Positions 8,688 to 14,029 of a stretch of DNA of 14,029 nucleotides are shown here, piece after piece. Source of the DNA: Flavobacteriaceae bacterium. GTDB lineage: Bacteria > Bacteroidota > Bacteroidia > Flavobacteriales > Flavobacteriaceae. Position 1 is the stretch's first letter. The number at the start of each line of letters is the position of its first letter. The DNA lies in assembly GCA_030828025.1 (NCBI GenBank), contig JAURDG010000014.1, forward strand, positions 1 through 14,029, written 5' to 3'. The translations under genes and the position numbers were made by a program. Under the pieces are notes generated by a model. The model was not told the DNA's origin. It was given only the letters and a program-made list of their open reading frames with translations, and ran no database searches.

Positions 8688-8703
8688 GGGATATAATTAT
8701 CCC
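8688..8703 (-). terminator. Small hairpin with T-rich tail between the His-rich gene and czcA
   Basis: On the minus strand GGGATA-ATTA-TATCCC is followed by TTTTAGTCTTTTG, 13 nt after the His-rich gene's stop. It has the shape of a weak intrinsic terminator, with a 6-bp stem. It lies inside what otherwise looks like an operon, so it may act as a partial terminator that sets the ratio of the small protein to the pump. The 82-nt gap holds no convincing separate promoter for czcA. Confidence 0.4.
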
Positions 8704-8716
8704 ACTGAAAATTGAA

Positions 8717-9061
8717 TTAAACTTTTGGTGGTTGAAAAACAGAGGCTAAAAAATTAGTCCCCTGATTGCCTTTGTAAAAAGGAAAATGCCTGTTTTCTTG
8801 CGGTATATTTTTTAGAGAATAATCATTATTTGAAGCTAAAAAAAGAGTTAAAACGCTTATATCAACACAATGATGATGGTGTTCAGAGTTTTTTTCATCA
8901 TCACTTTCATGTTGATGATGCTCTAATTGGTGGTTGTTAGTAAAGTTGTTCGAGGTAACTATTTCATGTAAATCAATATTATCAAAAGCAATTACATCAA
9001 CATGTATTCTTACCTGAGCTGTAAGAACCAAACATGATAAGATAGCTACAATGATTTTCAT
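8717..9061 (-). CDS. Exported His-rich small protein heading the efflux operon
   Basis: This 114-residue protein has a hydrophobic N-terminus typical of a signal peptide (MKIIVAILSCLVLTAQ). A middle region is very rich in histidine and acidic residues: HQLEHHQHESDDEKNSEHHHHC at 44-65, with Cys65 directly after four histidines. The C-terminus ends NFLASVFQPPKV. This composition suggests a periplasmic or surface metal-binding protein that buffers or delivers cations to the pump. Small His-rich proteins ending in a QPPK motif are found beside Czc/Cus genes in Bacteroidota (the DUF6660 group comes to mind), but membership is my inference from memory of the pattern. The gene overlaps by 4 nt (ATGA) a 14-codon reading frame that starts inside the upstream repeat. 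Confidence 0.75.
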   Translation of the reverse strand: MKIIVAILSCLVLTAQVRIHVDVIAFDNIDLHEIVTSNNFTNNHQLEHHQHESDDEKNSEHHHHCVDISVLTLFLASNNDYSLKNIPQENRHFPFYKGNQGTNFLASVFQPPKV

Positions 9062-9102
9062 AACACAAATACAAAAAGAAAATTGAGGTTAAGGGTTTTC
9101 AT
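9058..9102 (-). CDS. Possible 14-codon leader peptide before the His-rich gene
   Basis: From the ATG at 9102 a short frame encodes MKTLNLNFLFVFVL and stops with TGA overlapping the next ATG in an ATGA junction. This ATG is the exact equivalent, within the repeat, of the CBS gene's start codon, so ribosomes may start here and reinitiate at 9061. It could be a coupling leader, or an accident of the repeat boundary. There is no proof that it is translated. Confidence 0.25.
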   Translation of the reverse strand: MKTLNLNFLFVFVL

Positions 9103-9190
9103 AGTAATAAGACTTAGGTAAAGCTAATATATGCATTTTTTTCTATATTCAAGAAACCAAATCTTGTGCTTATGTCTTCACAATACACCT
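9096..9190 (-). repeat. Direct repeat copy 2 (upstream region of the efflux operon)
   Basis: This 95-nt stretch pairs with 2918-3013 in direct orientation, about 6.2 kb away. It begins at TTTTCAT (an ATGAAAA start on the minus strand, as in copy 1) and ends at CACAATACACCT. Of the differences counted over the inner 54 nt (eight), five fall at the third position of one minus-strand frame, whose shared peptide begins VYCE and contains LNIEKN. Confidence 0.85.
9124..9152 (-). promoter_or_regulatory. Candidate promoter of the metal-efflux operon inside repeat copy 2
   Basis: On the minus strand TTG (9150-9152), an 18-nt spacer and TATATTAG (9124-9131) fit the Bacteroidota TTG/TAnnTTTG layout with a single mismatch. 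The box lies 21 nt before the ATG at 9102 and about 62 nt before the His-rich gene's start. No operator-like dyad for a metal sensor was recognised nearby. Confidence 0.45.
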
Positions 9191-9373
9191 ATACATACCT
9201 TTTTTTTATCGGCGTGCTTTGTCGATTCCAAAGTATAAGTTTTTGTGGCAAACCGGCCATTGACCAAAAAATATCATCCTTAGGCTATGTACTAAAGCTT
9301 TGTCAGAAGAGGACGAAATGCATTAAAAAAATCTTAATGGACGCTGAAGTATGGGTGATTTTTGGTATAAAAA
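9191..9373. other. Intergenic stretch upstream of repeat copy 2, possibly part of a longer element
   Basis: No gene can be supported between the repeat and the end of the next minus-strand gene. On the minus strand a 31-codon stop-to-stop stretch (9192-9284) reads as protein-like, with core GLPQKLILWNRQSTPIKK. It ends in TAG and then continues in the same frame into the repeat (VYCEDIS...). It has an internal ATG but is too short and interrupted to call a gene, so it may be a decayed coding remnant or part of a dispersed repeat. A weak AT-rich hairpin (9357-9375) overlaps the next gene's stop. Confidence 0.4.
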
Positions 9374-9721
9374 TCAAACAGCCGTAGAAAGGTCTTGAGG
9401 AACCAAAACTTGCACATGATCTTGCAGTCGATTAATGACCAATTGCATCATTCGTTTGTTTAATTTAGCTGAATTTTGAATATAGGCTGCATATTCTTCC
9501 AAGGTAAATTGACCAATAAGCATGTCTTTTAGCGAGTTTCGAAACTTCTGGTCCTTGTAAATCGCCGTTTCAATATACTGCAAACGTTTTTCTATAGATA
9601 ATTCAAAAAATACACCTTTGTGCTTGTGGGCATAATTGATAAAAGCCGCTAGTAATAATGAATGCTGCAACTTTAAAACAGGACGAATAGTGGCGTTTTG
9701 AAAACGTTCTTCAGCAGACAT
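9374..9721 (-). CDS. Conserved-looking hypothetical protein, mostly helical
   Basis: This cytosolic protein is predicted at 115 residues from the ATG at 9721 (MSAEERFQN). It appears helical and contains FINYAHKHKGVFFELSIEKR, FRNSLKDMLIGQFTLEEY and LNKRMMQLVINRLQDHV. It reads like a small protein family I associate with flavobacteria that is sometimes labelled glyoxalase; I see no glyoxalase fold or metal ligands to support that name. The frame stays open upstream to an ATG at 9790, giving 138 residues. The added residues (RIRPKINKCQTFVT) are less family-like, so I prefer the internal start. The gene is divergent from alanine dehydrogenase across a 251-nt spacer if the shorter start is right. 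Function unknown. Confidence 0.7.
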   Translation of the reverse strand: MSAEERFQNATIRPVLKLQHSLLLAAFINYAHKHKGVFFELSIEKRLQYIETAIYKDQKFRNSLKDMLIGQFTLEEYAAYIQNSAKLNKRMMQLVINRLQDHVQVLVPQDLSTAV

Positions 9722-9944
9722 AGTAACAAAAGTTTGACACTTATTTATTTTGGGGCGTATGCGGAGGATATCATTATGTCGGTCATTCATAACTATAACT
9801 AAATTGTTTATTTAAATTTACATTAGTTTGTTACTGTAGATGTTAGTACGCTTAAATTATTATTAAATGTGTTTTTAACAATGATGTCACTATTGAATGA
9901 TAATTTATGTTATGTAAAATTATGGCGATTCTATCAAAAGCATA

Positions 9945-9952
9945 TACATTAG
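9945..9952 (+). promoter_or_regulatory. Candidate -7 box (TACATTAG) before alanine dehydrogenase
   Basis: TACATTAG lies 20 nt before the ald ATG. It resembles TAnnTTTG with one mismatch and is embedded in GCATATACATTAGCTTTA, nearly the same as GCATATATTAGCTTTA in repeat copy 2. No good TTG box is visible upstream, so this is tentative. The rest of the 9791-9972 gap is AT-rich and featureless. Confidence 0.3.
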
Positions 9953-9972
9953 CTTTATAAATAATAATTACA

Positions 9973-11076
9973 ATGCTTATAGGTGTCCCAAAAGAATGTA
10001 AAAACAATGAATATCGTGTTGGGCTTATGCCCCAACAAGTAGCCATATTGTCGAAAAAGCATACCGTATGTGTGCAAAAAGATGCCGGAATTGGTTCTGG
10101 ATTTACTAATGAAGACTACTCAAAAGCTGGAGCTAAGATTTTAGACCAGATGTCGGAAATTTATGCAACAGCAGATCTTATTGTCAAGGTCAAAGAACCA
10201 CTCCCTGAAGAATATCCCTTGATTCGGCCCGAGCAAATTGTGTTTACTTATTTTCATTTTGCCTCTTCATTAGCCTTAACCAAAGCCATGCAACAACGTG
10301 GCGCATGTTGCATGGCCTACGAAACCATTGAAGACGACAACGGACAGCTACCCTTGCTTACGCCTATGTCGGCCGTTGCTGGAAGACTTGCTGGGCAGCA
10401 AGCCGCCAAGTATTTAGAAATGCCTCAAGGAGGTCCCGGAATACTCATTGGCGGTGTGGATGGTGTTGCTCCTGCAAAAGTGCTCGTGCTGGGTGGCGGT
10501 ATCGTGGGAACCCAAGCTGCCGATGTCTTGGTCGGTATGGGTGCTGATGTCTATATTTTTGACATCAACTCCAACCGATTAGCCGAGTTATCTATTTATT
10601 TTAATGGAAAAATAACAACTGTAGAATCTACTGCTGCAAACCTGCAAAAGCACTTGCCACATGCAGATGCTGTTATTGGTGCAGTACTTGTCAAAGGTGC
10701 AAAAGCACCCAAGCTCATTACCAGAGCAATGCTGCAACACCTCAAACCAAAATCGGTACTTGTCGATGTGGCAGTTGACCAAGGTGGTTGCTTTGAAACC
10801 ACCAAGCCTACCACGCATCAGTCACCAACATACGAAGTTGATGGCATACTGCATTACGCTGTGGCCAATATGCCTGGTGCCGTACCCCAAACATCTACAA
10901 AAGCACTAACAAACGCTACTTTTGACTATGTGGTGCAGTTGGCTGAGACACCTTTAGCAAAGCTGCCACCCCTTTTTCTTAAGGGAATCAATATCTATAA
11001 AGGGGAAATTACCAATCGGGAAGTCGCCAGCGCCTTTGACTTAGCCTATACACCACTTGAAAACTTATTAATCTAA
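9973..11076 (+). CDS. ald: Alanine dehydrogenase
   Basis: NAD-dependent alanine dehydrogenase interconverts L-alanine and pyruvate plus ammonia in the cytosol. The 367-residue length is normal for the family. The N-terminus MLIGVPKECKNNEYRVG includes Arg15, and the catalytic-site lysine is in KVKEPL (Lys74). His95 is in FTYFHFASS, the nucleotide-binding loop is GGGIVGTQAA (174-183) with the ribose-binding Asp197, and Asp269 is in DVAVDQGG. All expected active-site residues are therefore present. Conserved segments TPMSAVAGRLAGQQAAKYLE and ANMPGAVPQTST further separate it from the transhydrogenase alpha subunit, which shares the fold. It leads a four-gene plus-strand run, with the oxygenase gene 16 nt downstream. 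Nothing in the neighbours points to a special alanine pathway. Confidence 0.96.
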   Translation: MLIGVPKECKNNEYRVGLMPQQVAILSKKHTVCVQKDAGIGSGFTNEDYSKAGAKILDQMSEIYATADLIVKVKEPLPEEYPLIRPEQIVFTYFHFASSLALTKAMQQRGACCMAYETIEDDNGQLPLLTPMSAVAGRLAGQQAAKYLEMPQGGPGILIGGVDGVAPAKVLVLGGGIVGTQAADVLVGMGADVYIFDINSNRLAELSIYFNGKITTVESTAANLQKHLPHADAVIGAVLVKGAKAPKLITRAMLQHLKPKSVLVDVAVDQGGCFETTKPTTHQSPTYEVDGILHYAVANMPGAVPQTSTKALTNATFDYVVQLAETPLAKLPPLFLKGINIYKGEITNREVASAFDLAYTPLENLLI

Positions 11077-11092
11077 TGCTTATCTTGGTGCC

Positions 11093-12034
11093 ATGAATCA
11101 AATTCCTTCTTTACAGCTTCTTGATTTTACCTCGAGCAATCAAGAACAACGACAAAAGTTTGTCGCTGATTTGGGCAAAGCCTATGAAGAGATTGGTTTT
11201 GTCGCCCTTAAAGGTCATTTTTTAAGTCCTGAGTTGGTGGAGTCTCTTTATGCGCAAATCCGGGCTTTTTTTGCCTTGCCTGATGATGTGAAGGCACAAT
11301 ACGAAATTCCTGGTCTTGCCGGACAGCGCGGATATACCGCCTTCGGTAAAGAACACGCCAAAGGACGCAAAACAGGCGACTTAAAGGAGTTTTGGCATTT
11401 TGGTCAATACGAGAAACCCGAAAACGGTGAAGTTTATCCTGATAATGTTGAAGTCAAAGAAATACCTACCTTTAATTCGATAGGCAAAGAAACCTATAAA
11501 GCACTTGAAAAAACAGGGGTTTATGTACTTCGTGCACTTGCCATTCATTTGGGTCTAGATGAAAATTATTTTGACCCATTTGTTAAAGGCGGTAATAGTA
11601 TTTTACGCCCGATTCACTACCCGCCCATTACCGAAGAACCGAAAGAAGCTGTCCGTGCTGCAGCTCATGGCGACATCAACCTGATTACCCTATTGATGGG
11701 TGCGCAAGGACGAGGATTGCAAGTACAAAATCACAACGGCGAATGGCTAGACGCCATAGCAGCGGATGACGAGCTTGTCATCAACGTTGGGGACATGCTT
11801 TCACGTCATACCAATAATAAGCTTAAATCCACTATACACCGAGTGGTGAACCCACCAAAAGAATTATGGGGTACTTCTCGTTATTCCATTCCGTTTTTTA
11901 TGCATCCTGTTTCCTCTATGAAACTCGATGTGCTCCCCCATTGTGTAGATGCAGCACATCCAAAATTATACGACGACATCACCGCTGGTGAATTTTTGGA
12001 AGAACGCTTACGCGAACTGGGATTAAGAAAATAG
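11093..12034 (+). CDS. Isopenicillin N synthase-like 2-oxoglutarate/Fe(II) oxygenase
   Basis: This 313-residue cytosolic protein belongs to the non-haem iron oxygenase family that includes isopenicillin N synthase, flavonol synthase and plant hormone oxidases. The N-terminal DIOX_N-type region (about 5-120) contains YEEIGFVALKGHF and a GQRGYTAFGKE stretch. In the catalytic jelly roll, the iron ligands are His192 and Asp194 in AAHGDINLITLL and His249 in STIHRVVNP. Arg263 and Ser265 of RYSIPFF are the expected co-substrate-binding pair. The active site therefore looks intact. Substrate cannot be deduced: there are no nonribosomal peptide or beta-lactam genes nearby, so a literal penicillin role is unlikely. 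The next gene begins 1 nt after the stop, which implies co-translation with the SUI1-like factor. Confidence 0.92.
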   Translation: MNQIPSLQLLDFTSSNQEQRQKFVADLGKAYEEIGFVALKGHFLSPELVESLYAQIRAFFALPDDVKAQYEIPGLAGQRGYTAFGKEHAKGRKTGDLKEFWHFGQYEKPENGEVYPDNVEVKEIPTFNSIGKETYKALEKTGVYVLRALAIHLGLDENYFDPFVKGGNSILRPIHYPPITEEPKEAVRAAAHGDINLITLLMGAQGRGLQVQNHNGEWLDAIAADDELVINVGDMLSRHTNNKLKSTIHRVVNPPKELWGTSRYSIPFFMHPVSSMKLDVLPHCVDAAHPKLYDDITAGEFLEERLRELGLRK

Positions 12035-12035
12035 C

Positions 12036-12359
12036 ATGGCCAAGCTTAACAGCCTTTCTGACCTAAAAGACCTATTCCCCGAAGCAGAAGGTGCTTATCA
12101 ACCCCCTACAACAACCAAGGTTCAGCACCTAGAAGCGCATTTTAGCAACAAAGGGCGTGGTGGAAAAACAGTTACCATCATTAAGGGCTTTGACGGCCCG
12201 GATGCAGCACTTAAAGAATTGGCAAAATCACTAAAATCAATTTGTGGCGTAGGCGGTACAGTCAAAAATGGTGAAATCATCATTCAAGGAAACTTCCGTG
12301 ATAAAATCATGGATTATCTACGTCAAGAAGGGCATCAAGTCAAACGTGTAGGCGGATGA
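12036..12359 (+). CDS. SUI1/eIF1-like translation initiation factor homologue (YciH type)
   Basis: This 107-residue protein is related to eukaryotic and archaeal eIF1 (SUI1) and bacterial YciH, which influence start-site fidelity on the small ribosomal subunit. The SUI1 domain covers about residues 35-105. It includes the basic loop KGRGGKTVTIIKGF (39-52), the helix AALKELAKSLKSICGVGGTV (57-76), NGEIIIQGNFRDKI (78-91) and the closing strand HQVKRV. The length matches bacterial members. It sits 1 nt after the oxygenase stop and overlaps the phosphorylase start by 4 nt (ATGA), so its expression is tied to two metabolic enzymes. The role of bacterial homologues in vivo is not well settled. Confidence 0.92.
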   Translation: MAKLNSLSDLKDLFPEAEGAYQPPTTTKVQHLEAHFSNKGRGGKTVTIIKGFDGPDAALKELAKSLKSICGVGGTVKNGEIIIQGNFRDKIMDYLRQEGHQVKRVGG

Positions 12360-13222
12360 AATCTTCTGAACTCATCCTCAATTCTGATGGCTCACTATAT
12401 CATTTGGGGCTAAAACCTGGCGATTGTGCACCGCTGATTCTTACGGTTGGTGATCCCGATCGTGTTGCTTCGGTAAGCCGCCACTTTGACTCGGTTAGAT
12501 TTACACATCAAACTAGAGAAATACACACCCAAACAGGTACTTTGTCTGGTAAAGAAATTACCGTGATTTCTACAGGTATGGGCACAGATAATATTGACAT
12601 TGTCTTTAACGAATTGGATGCGTTGTTTAATCTGGATTTATCATCTGGAAGCCCCTTGCCTACCCATACTCCACTTACCTTCATTAGGCTAGGTACTTCA
12701 GGTGCTATACAAGCAGATATTCCACTAAATAGCACCATTGCTGCCAATACAGCCATCGGGTTCGACAATTTATTGCATTATTATCCCCTGCCTGTGCATC
12801 CAATGGCCGTTGCCCTTCATCAATATCTGTCGTTAGCAGCATCGTTTAGCCATCCATATGCCGCAGACGCAGACAGCTCGCTCCTATCCGCCTGTTCGGA
12901 TTTAGGTTTTCACAAAGGTGTAATTGCTACAAATTCGGGTTTTTATGGTCCGCAACTAAGGCAATTGAGGCTTTCGCTCAAAAAGCCATACACCATAAAG
13001 CAACTCCAAGAGTTTGTGTATCATAACCAATCGATTACGCATTTTGATATGGAATCTTCGGGCATTTATGGATTAAGTCACTTGATGGGACATCGCGCCA
13101 TTTCAATTAGTGCCATTTTAGCCAACAGAGCACTCGGCAGTTTTTCCGCTAAACCACATGTAGCAGTAGAAGAAATGATTACCAAAACACTTGAAGGCAT
13201 TGCCGCTGGCAAATTTGACTAA
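12356..13222 (+). CDS. Nucleoside phosphorylase, uridine phosphorylase-like
   Basis: This 288-residue enzyme is of the PNP/UDP phosphorylase superfamily, which cleaves nucleosides with phosphate to give the base and ribose-1-phosphate. The N-terminal phosphate-binding motif is GDPDRV (32-37), with Arg36. The STGMGTDN loop (72-79) is the characteristic strand-turn region, followed by FIRLGTSGAIQ (109-119), with a second phosphate-contacting Arg. The ribose-binding segment DMESSGIYGLS (231-241) carries the Met-Glu pair expected from uridine phosphorylases. Absence of the EMEAA-type purine motif favours a pyrimidine substrate, but specificity is inferred. It overlaps the SUI1-like gene by 4 nt, consistent with coupled translation, and ends in a small terminator built around its own stop codon. 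Confidence 0.9.
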   Translation: MKSSELILNSDGSLYHLGLKPGDCAPLILTVGDPDRVASVSRHFDSVRFTHQTREIHTQTGTLSGKEITVISTGMGTDNIDIVFNELDALFNLDLSSGSPLPTHTPLTFIRLGTSGAIQADIPLNSTIAANTAIGFDNLLHYYPLPVHPMAVALHQYLSLAASFSHPYAADADSSLLSACSDLGFHKGVIATNSGFYGPQLRQLRLSLKKPYTIKQLQEFVYHNQSITHFDMESSGIYGLSHLMGHRAISISAILANRALGSFSAKPHVAVEEMITKTLEGIAAGKFD

Positions 13223-13239
13223 GTCAAGTGATTTTTTTT
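13215..13239 (+). terminator. Terminator with the phosphorylase stop codon as its loop
   Basis: TTGAC (13215-13219) and GTCAA (13223-13227) pair around TAA (13220-13222), which is the stop codon itself. After GTGA a run of eight T follows (13232-13239). The stem is only 5 bp, so it is weak, but the long T-run and its position at the end of the four-gene run support termination. Confidence 0.5.
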
Positions 13240-13271
13240 CCTAAATTTATGGCTGTCTCAAATCCATCAAC

Positions 13272-13952
13272 ATGAAAATAAAACTTGCTTACCTACTCAT
13301 TTCCTTTTTCCTTACTGGATGTTCCAACAATGATGACGACATCAAAACCAAAACAAAGACAGAGGAAACTTCCGCCACATACGAAGTCCGCTTTGCGTTT
13401 GACTGGAACAAAACCGATTTTCCCACAGATTATCCAAATGGTACGCATTTCTCGCCATTGGTGGGTTGGGTACACCAAGCCAACAACGATTATTTTGCTA
13501 CCGGTAAAATGGCCTCAAGTGGCATTGAGCAAATGGCTGAAGAAGGTATAACAACTACCCTAGTCAACGAATTGCAGGCATTGATTGATACTGGTTTAGG
13601 GCTTAAGACATATACTGGAAACGGGTTGAACGCTGGTGTTGGAACGATTACCCTTGAACTAACCGTAACCAAAGACTTTCCCGCCCTAACATTAGCAACC
13701 ATGGTCGCCCCTAGCCCTGATTGGTATGTGGCGTGTGTTGCTGAAAACCTTTTAACCGAAGATGGCTTTGTTTCCGAGCGCAGCATTACAGGAATTGTTT
13801 ACGATGCTGGAACAGATAACGGAACTACCTTTACTTCGCCTAATAGCGACACCAACCCAAAAGCAGCTATAGCAGAAATTACCCAGCCGCCACTTGGCGA
13901 TGGCACAAAAGTAAAAGCGTCGTTCTGTAGCATAACGTTTAAGAAGAAGTAG
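13272..13952 (+). CDS. Spondin-domain lipoprotein
   Basis: This 226-residue exported lipoprotein has a signal peptide ending in the lipobox FLTGC, with Cys17 as the lipidated residue. A short acidic/lysine-threonine linker (to about 35) follows. The rest resembles the spondin N-terminal domain found in animal F-spondin and in many bacterial surface proteins. Diagnostic segments are YEVRFAFDWN (37-46), HFSPLVGWVHQANNDYFATG (59-78), SGIEQMAEEG (83-92) and ATMVAPSPDWYVAC (142-155), followed by a conserved acidic-rich region (YDAGTDNGTTFTSPNSDT). The bacterial function is not established; surface anchoring and adhesion are plausible. It stands alone after a terminator; a TAAATTTA box about 26 nt before the ATG could be its promoter. 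The ATG gives a proper signal peptide, so the start is secure. Confidence 0.88.
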   Translation: MKIKLAYLLISFFLTGCSNNDDDIKTKTKTEETSATYEVRFAFDWNKTDFPTDYPNGTHFSPLVGWVHQANNDYFATGKMASSGIEQMAEEGITTTLVNELQALIDTGLGLKTYTGNGLNAGVGTITLELTVTKDFPALTLATMVAPSPDWYVACVAENLLTEDGFVSERSITGIVYDAGTDNGTTFTSPNSDTNPKAAIAEITQPPLGDGTKVKASFCSITFKKK

Positions 13953-14029
13953 CTACCAACCTATCAGGCTTTTTCCCTGCTGTTTCAAATAGGAAATGGC
14001 TTGGATAACAAGCCTCATCCCAAACAACA
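13953..14029 (-). CDS. Possible 3' end of a convergent gene running off the window
   Basis: Two minus-strand frames are open to the window edge. One ends at a TAG (13953-13955) directly beside the spondin-gene stop and reads MRLVIQAISYLKQQGKSLIG before its last residue, helix-like in character. The other runs through to 13938 and would overlap the spondin gene. With only about 24 codons visible, neither can be proven coding. Confidence 0.25.
   Translation of the reverse strand, partial: LFGMRLVIQAISYLKQQGKSLIGW

Noticed and set aside
2918..9190. Composite transposon or integrative element
   Set aside because: Direct repeats are present, but there is no transposase, integrase, inverted terminal repeat or short target duplication. 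The repeats look like promoter-bearing regions rather than insertion sequences.
9166..9387. 73-codon plus-strand open frame across repeat copy 2 and its flank
   Set aside because: It runs against the promoter-like repeat, its composition is not protein-like over much of its length, it overlaps the end of a better-supported minus-strand gene, and the repeat itself explains the sequence.
9374..9721. Glyoxalase annotation for the hypothetical protein
   Set aside because: The short helical sequence shows no vicinal-oxygen-chelate fold pattern or metal ligands.
9852..10046. 64-codon minus-strand frame overlapping the alanine dehydrogenase start
   Set aside because: It overlaps a clear gene on the other strand and covers its promoter region. 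No family features are visible.
11093..12034. Beta-lactam biosynthesis
   Set aside because: The oxygenase has the family motifs, but no nonribosomal synthetase or other pathway gene is nearby, and this family is widespread outside antibiotic pathways.
1..14029. CRISPR array, tRNA, rRNA or riboswitch
   Set aside because: No regularly spaced repeats, cloverleaf-like segments, rRNA signatures or recognisable riboswitch cores were found when reading both strands.

Overview
The window looks like a chromosomal segment from a member of the Bacteroidota, most likely Flavobacteriia. The evidence is low to moderate GC, no clear Shine-Dalgarno sequences before most starts, promoter candidates of the TTG...TAnnTTTG type, and a typical set of genes (DUF2461, M61 peptidase, CzcCBA exporter, spondin-domain lipoprotein, eIF1-like SUI1 protein). 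No rRNA, tRNA, CRISPR array, transposase or integrase was seen.

Layout. (1) 1-1758, plus strand: the 3' part of an M61 metallopeptidase gene followed closely by a DUF2461 gene. Two inverted repeats (1777-1803 and 1913-1952) separate them from the convergent minus-strand genes. (2) 1961-2924, minus strand: a small four-helix membrane protein and a two-CBS-domain protein, each with its own upstream region. (3) 3078-9061, minus strand: a heavy-metal efflux operon transcribed as His-rich exported protein, CzcA-type RND pump, TolC-type outer-membrane channel, lipidated periplasmic adaptor. The pump carries the Asp/Asp/Glu transmembrane signature of divalent-cation (Zn/Co/Cd/Ni) exporters rather than that of the Cu/Ag CusA group. 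(4) 9374-9721, minus strand: a conserved-looking hypothetical protein. (5) 9973-13222, plus strand: a tight four-gene run of alanine dehydrogenase, isopenicillin-N-synthase-like 2-oxoglutarate/Fe(II) oxygenase, SUI1/eIF1-like factor and nucleoside phosphorylase, closed by a small terminator whose loop is the stop codon. (6) 13272-13952: a spondin-domain lipoprotein, followed by what may be the end of a convergent gene.

The main non-gene structure is a pair of direct repeats of about 95 bp (2918-3013 and 9096-9190, roughly 85% identical by hand alignment) that bracket the metal-efflux operon. Each copy ends at an ATGAAAA start on the minus strand, one for the CBS gene and one just ahead of the efflux operon. 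Each carries a matching promoter-like core. The bracketed block is visibly more AT-rich than the metabolic genes on either side. The simplest reading is that the efflux block entered next to, or recombined through, a repeated promoter-bearing element. The alternative is that one upstream region was duplicated so the CBS gene and the efflux operon share control. No complete new biological system is evident; this repeat-bracketed efflux module is the part most worth following up.
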